This document shows positions 23,828 through 31,971 of a DNA stretch of 41,166 nucleotides, piece after piece (the stretch's first letter is position 1; every line of letters starts with the position of its first letter). The stretch covers positions 1 to 41,166 of the forward strand of contig JACRMI010000149.1 in assembly GCA_016215025.1 (NCBI GenBank), written 5' to 3'. The stretch comes from Chloroflexota bacterium. Its GTDB lineage: Bacteria > Chloroflexota > Anaerolineae > UBA4142. A model generated the notes under the pieces. The model was not told the origin of the DNA and made no database searches. It worked only from the letters and a program-made list of their open reading frames with translations. The translations under genes were made by a program, and so were the position numbers.

Positions 23828-25582
23828 ATGACTGAATCCATCATTCACGTTGAAAATATTCATCACACTTTTTTCCCCAATTCGCCGAAAGCGATCCATG
23901 CTTTGCGTGGCGTTTCGTTCGATGTTCAGCGCGGTGAGTATCTGGCGATCATCGGACACAATGGATCAGGCAAATCGACGCTGGCGAAACATCTCAATGG
24001 CTTGCTGTTGCCAACGCAAGGCGATGTCTGGGTCAAATCGTGGAACACCAAAGACGCGGCGCATAAACTTGATATTCGCTCGACCGTTGGCATGGTGTTT
24101 CAAACGCCGGATAACCAAATCGTCGCGACGATTGTCGAAGAGGACGTCGCGTTCGGTCCCGAAAATCTCGGCGTGCCGCACGCGGAATTGCGCCAGCGGG
24201 TTGACTGGGCGCTCGATACGGTCGAGATGCAAGCGTACCGCCATCGCGCGCCGCATTTGCTTTCGGGGGGGCAGAAGCAGCGGATTGCGATTGCAGGGAT
24301 TCTGGCGCTCAAGCCCGACGTGCTCGTATTGGATGAATCGACTGCGCTACTCGATCCGCTTGGTCGCGACCAAGTGTTGCGCGTTGCAAAAAAACTTCAC
24401 GCCGATGGGACGACCATCGTCGCGATTACGCATTTCATGCAAGAAGCTGCCATCGCCGACCGAGTGATCGTGATGGAAAGTGGCGGCGTTGCAATGGAAG
24501 GTTCGCCGCGTCAAGTGTTTCGCCAAGCGGACCGCCTGCGCGAATTGCAACTCGGCGTTCCCGAAATTACACAGCTCGCGCAACGATTGCATTCGATTGA
24601 TAGGAATTTTCCCGCTGACGTGTTGAGCGTAGAAGAATTTGTTGCGTCAATGACAAATTCCAAATTCCAAATTCCAAATCACGCAACACGCAACACGCAG
24701 CGCGAATTACCAATTACGAATTGCGAGTTACCAAGTATCGAGATTCAGCAGCTAGAACACACCTACATGCGCGGTACGCCACTTGAATCGATTGCATTGC
24801 TCGGTGTCGATTTCCACGTTGAAAAGGGTGAGATTGTCGGCATTATCGGTCATACAGGTTCGGGCAAATCGACCCTGATTCAGCACTTGAACGCTTTATT
24901 GCGTCCACAGTGTGGCAGTGTGCGTGTGCTCGATTTTGATTTGAGCGACAAGAAACTGAATGCGCGCAAATTGCGTCAGCGTGTCGGGCTGGTGTTTCAA
25001 TTCCCCGAAGCGCAACTCTTTGAAGAGTACGTCGGCGACGATGTGGCGTTTGGTCCTGAGCAAATGGGATTGCGCGGCGAAGAATTGCGCGTGTGTGTGC
25101 GAGAAGCCATGGATGCCGTCGGCTTGCCGTTCGACGCGTTCAAAGACCGACCACTGTTTTCGCTCAGCGGCGGCGAACGACGACGCGCGGCGCTGGCGGG
25201 CGTGCTTGCCATCAAGCCCGAAATACTCGTGCTCGACGAGCCGACCGCGGGCCTCGATCCGCGCGGACACAGGGATATTCTGGCGCGGCTCCTGATGTTA
25301 CAGCGCGATTTGGACATGACGCTCGTGATCGTGTCGCACAACATGGAAGACATTGCGCGCATGTGTGATCGGGTGTACGTCATCGCCGATGGCAAATCGA
25401 TTTTGACGGGTACGCCGCGAGAGGTGTTTGCGCAATCGCAGCGCTTGATCGAGCTGGGGCTAGGTGTTCCGCAAGTGACCGCCGCATTCCACGCATTGCG
25501 CGAACGCGGCGTCAATGTGCGCGACGATGTGATGACGGTCGAGGAAGCAGTGGGACAGTTAACAGTGAACAGTGAGCAGTGA
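23828..25582 (+). CDS. ecfA: Fused two-domain ECF transporter ATPase (EcfA1-EcfA2)
   Basis: 584 residues with two complete ABC ATPase domains in one chain, in place of the usual EcfA and EcfA' pair that powers energy-coupling-factor vitamin uptake. Domain 1 (about 5-270) has GHNGSGKSTLAKHLNG, FQTPDNQIVATIVEEDVAFGPENLG (the Q-loop style of ECF ATPases), LLSGGQKQR and VLVLDESTALLDP. Domain 2 (about 305-575) has GHTGSGKSTLIQHLN, FQFPEAQLFEEYVGDDVAFGPEQMG, LSGGERRR and VLDEPTAGLDP. Both Walker B glutamates are present, so both sites look active. The linker, about residues 277-303 (NSKFQIPNHATRNTQ...), is encoded entirely by a heptamer tandem array. The last codons lie in another repeat array shared with the start of ecfT. 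Confidence 0.93.
   Translation: MTESIIHVENIHHTFFPNSPKAIHALRGVSFDVQRGEYLAIIGHNGSGKSTLAKHLNGLLLPTQGDVWVKSWNTKDAAHKLDIRSTVGMVFQTPDNQIVATIVEEDVAFGPENLGVPHAELRQRVDWALDTVEMQAYRHRAPHLLSGGQKQRIAIAGILALKPDVLVLDESTALLDPLGRDQVLRVAKKLHADGTTIVAITHFMQEAAIADRVIVMESGGVAMEGSPRQVFRQADRLRELQLGVPEITQLAQRLHSIDRNFPADVLSVEEFVASMTNSKFQIPNHATRNTQRELPITNCELPSIEIQQLEHTYMRGTPLESIALLGVDFHVEKGEIVGIIGHTGSGKSTLIQHLNALLRPQCGSVRVLDFDLSDKKLNARKLRQRVGLVFQFPEAQLFEEYVGDDVAFGPEQMGLRGEELRVCVREAMDAVGLPFDAFKDRPLFSLSGGERRRAALAGVLAIKPEILVLDEPTAGLDPRGHRDILARLLMLQRDLDMTLVIVSHNMEDIARMCDRVYVIADGKSILTGTPREVFAQSQRLIELGLGVPQVTAAFHALRERGVNVRDDVMTVEEAVGQLTVNSEQ
24655..24735. repeat. Heptamer arrays encoding the EcfA interdomain linker
   Basis: AAATTCC occurs three times from 24655, then ACGCAAC twice and ACGCAGC, then CGAATTAC-type 7-bp units to 24735. 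The tract is 81 nt, so the frame is kept; three heptamers equal seven codons. It begins directly after the end of ATPase domain 1 and ends at the first strand of domain 2. Confidence 0.85.
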
Positions 25583-25628
25583 ACAGTGAGCAGTTCAGCC
25601 ATTACTGTTGACTGTTGACTGTTCACTG
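25555..25628. repeat. Complementary heptamer arrays at the ecfA/ecfT junction
   Basis: ACAGTTA, ACAGTGA (x2), GCAGTGA, ACAGTGA and GCAGTTC are followed by ACTGTTG (x2), ACTGTTC and ACTG. The second half is close to the reverse complement of the first, so the transcript can fold into a long imperfect hairpin around 25597-25603. The ecfA stop codon lies in the left arm, and the ecfT start is ten bases after the right arm. Confidence 0.85.
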
Positions 25629-25638
25629 GGTTAAACAG

Positions 25639-26487
25639 ATGGAAGACTTTGAAATTCTACGCAACATCACAATAGGACAATATCTGGCGCTCGATTCGTT
25701 TATTCACAAGATGGACCCGCGCGTCAAGCTGTTTTGCTTTGCGCTCATCGTTGCGGCAGTTACATTCTGCACGAGCTACATGGGGAATGTGATTCTGCTT
25801 GTGGTCGTGTTTGCGCTCGTGGCGCTTAGCAAGATTCCGATTCGATATGCGCTGAACGGACTCAAGCCAGCCATTCCGTTCATGGTATTTCTCGCCGTGA
25901 TGCAAATCCTTTTCTACACGCCTAGTTTTGCTGGTGGACAAAATTGCACGGTGCTTTTTCGCTTTGGCATTATCGAAAGCAACACGTGCAGTTTGCAGCT
26001 AGCTATCGTTTCTGCCGCACGCTTTGTCGAGTTGTTGGTGCTCACGAGTCTGCTTACCTTTTCGACGACAGTGACTGAGCTAACGCTAGGTACCGAACAA
26101 TTGCTGTCGCCGCTCAAGCGATTCAACTTTCCTGCGCATGAACTTGCGCTGACGATGACGATTGCACTGCGCTTTGTGCCGACGTTCGCGGAGGAATTGG
26201 AGCGCATCATGAAAGCGCAAGCGTCGCGCGGCGCTGATTTGGGACAGCATGGACGCTTGCGGTTTGTTCGACAGACGCGTGCGTTATTGCCACTCATCGT
26301 GCCACTCTTTCTCAGCGCGCTGCGTCGCGCCGAAGAATTGGTGCTGGCGATGGAGGCACGCTGTTACGTCGGCGGCAAAGGACGGACAAATATTCTTCAT
26401 TTTGAATTCAAGTCAAGCGATTGGGTTGCACTTACCCTCGTAAGCTTGTTCTTTGTCGGAATTTTGTTTATTCCATTTCCACTTTGA
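25639..26487 (+). CDS. ecfT: ECF transporter transmembrane component
   Basis: 282 residues, starting at ATG 25639 (MEDFEILRNITIGQY). A TTG further upstream would translate the repeat array and is rejected. EcfT couples the ATPase pair to the substrate-binding S component. Diagnostic features are ITIGQYLALDSFIHKMDPRVKLF at the N-terminus, several hydrophobic helices, and the two coupling-helix signatures KAQASRGAD (about 194-202) and LAMEARCYVGG (about 234-244). These correspond to the Ala-Arg-Gly motifs that contact the ATPases; the second has Cys in the usual Gly position. A final helix ends the protein. Ribosome binding site is weak, so translation may depend on coupling through the repeat hairpin between it and ecfA. 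Confidence 0.9.
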   Translation: MEDFEILRNITIGQYLALDSFIHKMDPRVKLFCFALIVAAVTFCTSYMGNVILLVVVFALVALSKIPIRYALNGLKPAIPFMVFLAVMQILFYTPSFAGGQNCTVLFRFGIIESNTCSLQLAIVSAARFVELLVLTSLLTFSTTVTELTLGTEQLLSPLKRFNFPAHELALTMTIALRFVPTFAEELERIMKAQASRGADLGQHGRLRFVRQTRALLPLIVPLFLSALRRAEELVLAMEARCYVGGKGRTNILHFEFKSSDWVALTLVSLFFVGILFIPFPL

Positions 26488-26607
26488 AGGGGGTGATGCG
26501 CGGTAGCTGATTAGAGTATGATGATCGATGGATGTTGGCGCGAAAGAGTCTTCCTTTCGTGCCTTGCGTGCGCGAAGCGTTTCGCGTAATTTTCGAGGGA
26601 GGAAAAA

Positions 26608-27411
26608 ATGGAAACAACCGCACAGTCAGTTATTTCAGTTCGCAGAATTGTGATTACAGGTTTGCTCGGAGCGATTGCCATCTTGCTCGGATTCACGCGC
26701 CTTGGTTTTATTCCGGTACCGACACCTGCAGGCAATGCGACGATCATGCACATTCCGGCGATCATCGGCGGAATCCTGGAAGGGTGGCCCGTCGGCGCAG
26801 CAATTGGCACCATCTTTGGCATCTTTTCGTTCTTACAATCGACGACGCCAATCTTTAAAGACCCCCTGGTCGCTATCCTACCGCGTATCTTTATCGGCAT
26901 CACGCCGTTTTTTGTCTATCAGGGATTGCGCCGCGTGAACCGCTCAACGGGTTATGCAATCGCGACCGTAATTCTGATCCTGGTTGGCATCTTCGCCTAC
27001 AACATCGTGACCTTTGTTCCGAAAGACCTGGTCTTTGATTTTGGTGGCGATCCAAATGCGCCGTGGATTCATTTGACCGGGCAGACTGCGCTTTTGGTTT
27101 ATCAAATCCTCGGTGTGTTGCTGATCGTATTGGGATTTGGGCTGGTCGCTACGCTTTTCTATTTCGTGCAGCACAATCAAATGGAATTGCTCGCCATCGG
27201 CACCGCGGCAATCGCCGGTACATTGACGAATACGGTTTTGGTGTTGTCCATGATTGTCCTCCGAGGGTACCTCACAGCCGATGTTGCTTTGACCATCGGA
27301 ATTACCCAGGGAATTCCTGAAATCATCGTCGCCGTCATTGTGACGGTCGCCGTTGTTTCCGCGTGGAAAGGAATCGAATCAGGAGCCGGAAGAGGCGCAA
27401 GAAAGGTGTAG
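26608..27411 (+). CDS. ECF transporter substrate-binding (S) component, ligand unknown
   Basis: 267 residues with five to six hydrophobic helices; ATG 26608 with GGGAGG upstream. The N-terminal RRIVITGLLGAIAILLGFTRLGFIPVPTPAGNATIMHIPAIIGGILEGWPVGAAIGTIFGIFSFLQ matches the broad ECF_trnsprt S-component family, with the conserved helix 1 Ala/Gly face that docks on EcfT and the HIP...I(L)EG pattern. A positively charged C-terminal tail follows. The S component sets specificity (candidates in this family include pantothenate, folate and others), and the sequence alone does not decide between them. It is the third gene of the ECF operon. A 120-bp gap with short hairpins (GCGCGAAAG/CTTTCGTGC; CGCGAA/TTCGCG) separates it from ecfT. 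Confidence 0.82.
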   Translation: METTAQSVISVRRIVITGLLGAIAILLGFTRLGFIPVPTPAGNATIMHIPAIIGGILEGWPVGAAIGTIFGIFSFLQSTTPIFKDPLVAILPRIFIGITPFFVYQGLRRVNRSTGYAIATVILILVGIFAYNIVTFVPKDLVFDFGGDPNAPWIHLTGQTALLVYQILGVLLIVLGFGLVATLFYFVQHNQMELLAIGTAAIAGTLTNTVLVLSMIVLRGYLTADVALTIGITQGIPEIIVAVIVTVAVVSAWKGIESGAGRGARKV

Positions 27412-27415
27412 GGGC

Positions 27416-27444
27416 TTTTCAGTCGATTCGTATCTGCGTATAAT
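27416..27444 (+). promoter_or_regulatory. Candidate promoter of the dienelactone hydrolase gene
   Basis: TTTTCA (27416-27421), 17-bp spacer, TATAAT (27439-27444). The -10 is perfect and the -35 weak. Confidence 0.55.
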
Positions 27445-27454
27445 CGAACGGTAG

Positions 27455-27473
27455 GGCAAGTCTCCGACTTGCC
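27455..27473. repeat. Short perfect palindrome in the dienelactone hydrolase leader
   Basis: GGCAAGTC-tcc-GACTTGCC; a REP-like element common in bacterial genomes, without a T-tail. It would form near the 5' end of the transcript started at the preceding promoter. Confidence 0.7.
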
Positions 27474-27511
27474 GGGCAAATTCGCGCAAGCGTTTGCTCC
27501 ACAGGAGGCAT

Positions 27512-28198
27512 ATGGCGATCAAAACGCAGATGATCGATTTTCCATCAAACGGTCAAACGACACCGGGTTATTTGGCGCAGCCCGACGATGCGAACAAACA
27601 CCCCGCCATTGTCGTGATTCAAGAATGGTGGGGACTCGTACCCCACATCAAAGATGTAGCAGAACGATTTGCGCGCGAAGGTTTCATCGCGCTTGCGCCG
27701 GACTTGTATCACGGGCAGACGACGGACGAACCCGACGAAGCGCGCAAACTAGCCATGGCATTGGACCGAAATCGCGCGGTGATGGAAATTAGCGCGGCGG
27801 CAAAATACCTTGCATCGCTGGATGTGGTGCAGCCGAAGAAGATTGGCGTGGTTGGCTGGTGCATGGGTGGAGGGCTGGCGCTTTCGACGGCGGCAAGTTC
27901 GACGGATATTGGCGCAGCGATATGTTTCTATGGGCGTCCGCTTTCGGTTGCCGACACGGCGAAATTGCGCGCGCCGGTCCTGGGATTGTACGCCGAAAAA
28001 GACCAGGGCATTCCGCCGGAGGCGGCGCAAGCCTTCGATACCGAACTGAGCGACGTGGGCGTTGTTCACCAAATTCATATCTATCCCGGCGCGCATCATG
28101 CCTTCTTCAACGATTCGCGACCTGGGATTCATAATCCCGATGCAGCCCAGGATGCGTGGCGGCGAACGCTCGACTGGTTTAGAAAATATCTGGTGTAG
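27512..28198 (+). CDS. Dienelactone hydrolase family protein
   Basis: 228 residues, cytosolic alpha/beta hydrolase. ATG 27512 is preceded by AGGAGG at ideal distance; the upstream ATG at 27494 would put this site inside the gene. The family-typical start is GQTTPGYLAQPDDANKHPAIVVIQEWWGLVPHIKDVAERFAREGFIALAPDLYHG. The nucleophile elbow GWCMGGG has Cys117 in place of serine, as in true dienelactone hydrolases. The other triad members are Asp in LYAEKDQGI and His in YPGAHHAFFND. DLHs hydrolyse dienelactones or carboxymethylenebutenolide, but most such proteins in genomes without chlorocatechol genes have unknown substrates. It stands alone with its own promoter and is convergent with the MFS gene. 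Confidence 0.9.
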   Translation: MAIKTQMIDFPSNGQTTPGYLAQPDDANKHPAIVVIQEWWGLVPHIKDVAERFAREGFIALAPDLYHGQTTDEPDEARKLAMALDRNRAVMEISAAAKYLASLDVVQPKKIGVVGWCMGGGLALSTAASSTDIGAAICFYGRPLSVADTAKLRAPVLGLYAEKDQGIPPEAAQAFDTELSDVGVVHQIHIYPGAHHAFFNDSRPGIHNPDAAQDAWRRTLDWFRKYLV

Positions 28199-28223
28199 AA
28201 AATAATCCGCGAATCCCGCGATT
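28199..28223 (-). terminator. Possible terminator of the MFS gene
   Basis: Read on the minus strand, AATCGCG (28223-28217) and CGCGGATT (28211-28204) form a short stem with a bulge, followed by ATTTTC. It lies in the 68-bp gap between convergent genes. Weak stem; moderate support only. Confidence 0.4.
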
Positions 28224-28266
28224 AAAAAACATTCGTGCAAATTCGCATGATTCGTGGGAAAATTTC

Positions 28267-29445
28267 TTAGGGCGATTCAGGCGAGTCGCCCATTTTATTT
28301 TTTCGAATGGGCAGCGTTGCGCCGATGGCGAGCAGCCCCATTGCGCCCGCGGCGACGAACGCCATCGGATTGCCGCCGAGCGTGATGAGCCATGCGCCGA
28401 GCGTTGGACCCAAGCCGCCGATGAGTCCCGTCGTCGTCGTAATGATGCCGATTACCGACGAGCGCGTTTCGGGTTTGGTGATCTCTGCTTGCAATGCCAT
28501 CTGCGCGATGAACATGCCTTCGCTAAAGACGAATGCGATCAAGAGCGGAATCAAGCCCGTTTCCCACGAAGGCGAGATGCCCCAGGCTATCGTGCCAACC
28601 GCAAATCCAATTGCGCTGAGCATCAACACGCGCCGCGCTCCCCAACGATCACTCAAACGCCCTAGTCCAATTCCGATCAGCGATGCAAAACTTCCCGCCG
28701 CCCACAACAAATTGATTTCGGCCTCGTTGTTGTGCCACGCATCGCGCGCCAGAATCGCAAAGTACGGTCCGAACACAATCGCAAATGATCCAGAGACGCA
28801 TGCGCCGATGATGATGAACCACCGCACGTTCGTATCGATAGCGGTTCGCAGTTTCGGCAAGGCCGTGCCGACGGTGTGCTGAGTCGATTCGCGCAAACCG
28901 AGCCAGCGGAGAAAGCCGGTGATGAGTAACATGACGGCGCTAACGAGAATCAGTGTCGGAATGTTAAAGCTGCCGATGAGCGCCGCGCCGACGATGGGAC
29001 CCGTAATCAATGCTAAAAGGACCGCTGTTTCGGAGAAACTAAACGAACGCGCCACCTGACTCGATTCGGAGGATTCCATAATCATCGCATTCATCGCGGG
29101 CGACTGGAACGCGCTCATGATATTCGTACCGATAATCATCGCGACGACGACAGGCCAACTATTCGTCAGCGCGGCGATCAAGTACAAAGGACTGGCGACG
29201 AACGTCGGGAGCGTAATGAGATTGCGGCGACCATAGCGGTCTGCCAATGTCCCGCCGATAATGGCTACGACCGTCTGCGCGACCGAGATCAGCGTAAACG
29301 AAATACCGATTTCCCAATCGTTTGCGCCCAGCGCACGCAAATGTAACGGCAGCAACGAGTACCATAAAAATTTGGCAAACACATTGCCAAAGATGGTAAC
29401 GGAAATGATGGCGAGATTGCGGTTTAGTCCAATTCGTTTCAGCAC
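28267..29445 (-). CDS. Major facilitator superfamily transporter
   Basis: 392 residues from a GTG at 29445, with GGAG five bases upstream on the minus strand. The open frame continues much further upstream but that part (CCCHVARRSKCSHR...) is repeat and neighbouring antisense sequence with no membrane character. There are twelve predicted helices. The MFS signature GGTLADRYGRRNLI lies between helices 2 and 3, with an equivalent GLGRLSDRWGARRVLML in the second half. DHA1-type drug or metabolite exporters of this size are the closest group. The neighbours do not indicate a substrate. Functional prediction is limited to secondary transport driven by the proton gradient. Confidence 0.88.
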   Translation of the reverse strand: MLKRIGLNRNLAIISVTIFGNVFAKFLWYSLLPLHLRALGANDWEIGISFTLISVAQTVVAIIGGTLADRYGRRNLITLPTFVASPLYLIAALTNSWPVVVAMIIGTNIMSAFQSPAMNAMIMESSESSQVARSFSFSETAVLLALITGPIVGAALIGSFNIPTLILVSAVMLLITGFLRWLGLRESTQHTVGTALPKLRTAIDTNVRWFIIIGACVSGSFAIVFGPYFAILARDAWHNNEAEINLLWAAGSFASLIGIGLGRLSDRWGARRVLMLSAIGFAVGTIAWGISPSWETGLIPLLIAFVFSEGMFIAQMALQAEITKPETRSSVIGIITTTTGLIGGLGPTLGAWLITLGGNPMAFVAAGAMGLLAIGATLPIRKNKMGDSPESP

Positions 29446-29458
29446 TGAAACTCCAAAT

Positions 29459-29550
29459 GTTGCGCGGGCGGCTCGCCCGCGGTCAGTCTGCGCAGTGGCG
29501 CGCGAGCGCGGCACCTTTGGTGCCGAAGCCGCTCGCGCAACACGCAGAAC
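29459..29550. repeat. Palindromic GC-rich elements upstream of the MFS gene
   Basis: GCGGGCGGCTCGCCCGC occupies about 29463-29480. A second palindrome at about 29500-29549 has inner arms GGCACC/GGTGCC around TTT and outer arms GCGCGAGCG/CGCTCGCGC. REP-like, without a T-tail. Confidence 0.6.
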
Positions 29551-29587
29551 AAAACAGGTAGACAAGAATTTCCTGTCTACCTGTTTT
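29551..29587 (-). terminator. Terminator of the HNH gene (symmetric, could work both ways)
   Basis: AAAACAGGTAGACA (29551-29564) and TGTCTACCTGTTTT (29574-29587) are exact 14-nt complements around a 9-nt loop, flanked by A-run and T-run. On the minus strand it lies 23 bp after the HNH stop codon. Confidence 0.88.
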
Positions 29588-29609
29588 CCTATTCCAAAGA
29601 TGTTTTTTG

Positions 29610-30125
29610 TTACGTCCCCAAATATTTCTGCCACACGGTGTGAGCATTTGCTTCGCCGAGCAACATGACAGCAACAAAGCGCGGGCGTGCAGGTTCGGAG
29701 AGCAATTTCATGCGCGCTTCCTCTGGCGTGCGGTCGCCTTTGCGCCGATTGCAGGGTCCGCACGCGGTCACGACGTTTTCCCATGTCGTCTTGCCGCCCC
29801 GCGAGCGTGGCATCACATGATCGACGGTGAGTTCGTGGCGACCGGGTTGCCCGTTGCAGTATTGACAGGTATACAAGTCGCGCGCCATGACGGTACGGCG
29901 CGACAGGGGCAACGGCAGCCGGCGCGGAATCGGCACAAAAGTGACCAGTCGAATCACGAGGGGCAGACTGATGGCGTAGTTTTCTGCGCGTAATTTGGTT
30001 TTCGCCGCTTCGATCAGCTCCGCCTTTTCTTTAAGCAAGAGGACGATGGCGCGTTGGACGGAAACGATGTTGAGCGGCTCGTACGTGGCGTTCAATACGA
30101 GTACTGCGCGGGATGCAGTTTCCAT
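29610..30125 (-). CDS. HNH endonuclease family protein
   Basis: 171 residues from the ATG at 30125 (METASRAVLVLNATYEPLNIVSVQRAIVLLL), with GGAG seven bases upstream on the minus strand. The upstream in-frame ATG would encode 41 extra residues unlike the family. The N-terminal VLVLNATYEPLN...RAIVLLLKEKAELIE is a conserved module of a large family of stand-alone HNH proteins. The HNH region has CQYC, then the LTVDHVMPRSRGG His/Asp core, WENVVTACGPCNRRKGDRTPEEA with the Asn and second CxxC, so the zinc site (four Cys) is complete. These are presumed DNA nucleases; some relate to repair or restriction. The gene is divergent from the solute-binding protein gene with about 100 bp between. Confidence 0.88.
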   Translation of the reverse strand: METASRAVLVLNATYEPLNIVSVQRAIVLLLKEKAELIEAAKTKLRAENYAISLPLVIRLVTFVPIPRRLPLPLSRRTVMARDLYTCQYCNGQPGRHELTVDHVMPRSRGGKTTWENVVTACGPCNRRKGDRTPEEARMKLLSEPARPRFVAVMLLGEANAHTVWQKYLGT

Positions 30126-30218
30126 TCCGAATCTCCGTTCTAATTTTATCGAAACAAGGGAATCTGTCAAACTCGTCCACGTACTGGCTTGGTTTTTCGT
30201 TCTCCGACGTTTCCATGC

Positions 30219-30224
30219 TATAAT
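30219..30224 (+). promoter_or_regulatory. -10 element of the solute-binding lipoprotein gene (probably leaderless mRNA)
   Basis: TATAAT with extended -10 TG (TGCTATAAT) lies six to nine bases before the GTG 30230/ATG 30233. No good -35 is visible at 16-18 bp (TTCGTT at 17). Transcription would start at or next to the start codon. Confidence 0.6.
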
Positions 30225-30232
30225 CCCGCGTG

Positions 30233-31915
30233 ATGGTATTTCCCCCAAAAATCACCGAACGTTTTCTGCTTATTTGCTTATTGACGAGCATCGTTTTGCT
30301 CATGGGCTGTCGCACAGTCGCCGAAACGGTTAACCGTCACTTGCGCCTTAACATCGGGAGCGAACCTGCCACGCTCGATCCCGCACTCGCAACCGATCCG
30401 GAATCGCAGCAAGTCGCGCGCATGATTTTTCTCTCGCTCGTCGAAACCGATCCCGCGACGGGTGCGCCGCAGCACGGACTCTCCACGGGTTGGGCGGTTT
30501 CGACGGATGGCTTGATTTGGGAATTCAAATTGCGTCCGGATGCGGTTTGGGTACGCTTCAATCCCATCGGCGAAAGAGTCGAGATCAAACGAAATGTCAA
30601 TGCGCAGGATATTGTCTACAGCGTGCGTCGCGTTTTCGATCCACGCGTCGGGTCTGGCTTTGCGATGCAAATTGCGCCGGTCCTTCGCGGCGCGCAAGAG
30701 CTGCGGACGGCGAATCCACAAAAAACGACCGAGGCCGATTATCAAAGACTGTTTGCAGCGCTCGGCGTGCAGGCGGTCGATGATACAACCGTGCGGTTTT
30801 ACCTGACCAGTCCCGCCGCGTACTTTCCATCGATTGTGAGCACGTGGCTAGTGCGCACACAGCCGCGCGAATCGGTCGAAGCGGGCGGGGTAGTGTGGAC
30901 CGAGCCAGGAACATTGTGGACGAATGGTCCTTATATGCTGACAAGTTGGACGCACGGTCGTGAAATTGTATTGAAGAAAAATCCCAATTGGTACGATGCG
31001 GCAAGTGTGCGGATCGATGAGATTCGGTTTACGATGATTGCGGACACGGCGACCGCACTCGACGAATACAAAAAGGGCAATCTCGATTCGCTCGATCCGT
31101 ACGGCGGATTATCGACCAATGACTATGACACGCTTCACGAAGACCCGTTTCTCAACAAACAACTCCACATTATTCCTACCCTATGTTCGCATTACTATGG
31201 TTTCAACACGACGAAAGCGCCGTTCAACGATCCGCTCGTGCGCAAGGCGTTCACCGCTGCCATCGATCGCGAGACGCTCGTTAGCTCCGTCGTCAAGTTA
31301 GGCGATGTGGCGCGAGGTTTTGCGCGGGCAGGAGTCTATGCGTCGACCGATATTACTGACACGGCGGGGATTCCGTTCAGCGTGAATCGAGCGCGCGAGT
31401 ATTTAAAAGAAGCTGGGTACGATGGTCGCACCAAGCGTTTACCGGTTATTACGCTGGGGGTGAATACCGATGAGACGCTTCAACTTATCGCCGAAACGGT
31501 TGTGCAAATGTGGAAAAGCAATCTCAACGTCGAAGTCCGCGTCGCCGCGCTCGATTGGAAATCGTACCAGCAAACGTTGCGCGAGGACCCGCCGCAAATT
31601 TTTCGATTGGGGTATTGCGGGTACTTTCCCGACGCCGCCAATTTCGCCAGCGTGTTCCAATCGAAATCGCCCGTCAACTTTACAAAGTGGATCGGCTTGC
31701 CGTACGATCAAACCGTCGATGCAGCGGCGCGCGAGATCGATGTGACCAAGCGGCGGGGATTGTATCGGACGGCCGAAAAAATGTTGATCGAAGAGAACAC
31801 CGTCATCGCGCCACTGTGGTGGTCGTCGCGCGCAACGCTGACGCGCCCCGACATTCAGCGCAACTATGCGATCACCGATGGTTATGAACGATTGGAAACC
31901 TGGGGATTTCAATAG
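30233..31915 (+). CDS. ABC-type peptide/oligopeptide-like substrate-binding lipoprotein (SBP_bac_5)
   Basis: About 560 residues. The ATG at 30233 is preferred, with GTG 30230 directly before it equally possible if the mRNA is leaderless. The signal peptide ends in a lipobox LLMGC (Cys26). The body has the family 5 pattern: LRLNIGSEPATLDPALATDPESQQVARMIFLSLVETD, GLSTGWAVSTDGLIWEFKLRPDAVW, AQDIVYSVRRVFDPRVGSGFA, GPYMLTSWTHGREIVLKKNPNWYD, and FRLGYCGYFPDAANFASVF. These proteins deliver peptides, nickel or sugars to an inner-membrane permease. No permease or ATPase genes are adjacent, so it is an orphan that must join a transporter encoded elsewhere or act as a sensor. A strong terminator follows. 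Confidence 0.9.
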   Translation: MVFPPKITERFLLICLLTSIVLLMGCRTVAETVNRHLRLNIGSEPATLDPALATDPESQQVARMIFLSLVETDPATGAPQHGLSTGWAVSTDGLIWEFKLRPDAVWVRFNPIGERVEIKRNVNAQDIVYSVRRVFDPRVGSGFAMQIAPVLRGAQELRTANPQKTTEADYQRLFAALGVQAVDDTTVRFYLTSPAAYFPSIVSTWLVRTQPRESVEAGGVVWTEPGTLWTNGPYMLTSWTHGREIVLKKNPNWYDAASVRIDEIRFTMIADTATALDEYKKGNLDSLDPYGGLSTNDYDTLHEDPFLNKQLHIIPTLCSHYYGFNTTKAPFNDPLVRKAFTAAIDRETLVSSVVKLGDVARGFARAGVYASTDITDTAGIPFSVNRAREYLKEAGYDGRTKRLPVITLGVNTDETLQLIAETVVQMWKSNLNVEVRVAALDWKSYQQTLREDPPQIFRLGYCGYFPDAANFASVFQSKSPVNFTKWIGLPYDQTVDAAAREIDVTKRRGLYRTAEKMLIEENTVIAPLWWSSRATLTRPDIQRNYAITDGYERLETWGFQ

Positions 31916-31918
31916 GGA

Positions 31919-31965
31919 AAACGTGCGACGCACCCGCCTTCGGCGAGGTGCGTCGCGCACGTTTT
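31919..31965 (+). terminator. Rho-independent terminator of the solute-binding protein gene
   Basis: ACGTGCGACGCACC and GGTGCGTCGC(GC)ACGT form a long stem with a two-base bulge and an inner GCC-TTC-GGC cap, followed by TTTT. Confidence 0.85.
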
Positions 31966-31971
31966 CCTGAC

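Noticed and set aside
28267..29784. 505-residue version of the MFS transporter
   Set aside because: The first 113 residues come from repeats and the antisense of the HNH gene and are not membrane-like; GTG 29445 has GGAG at good distance.
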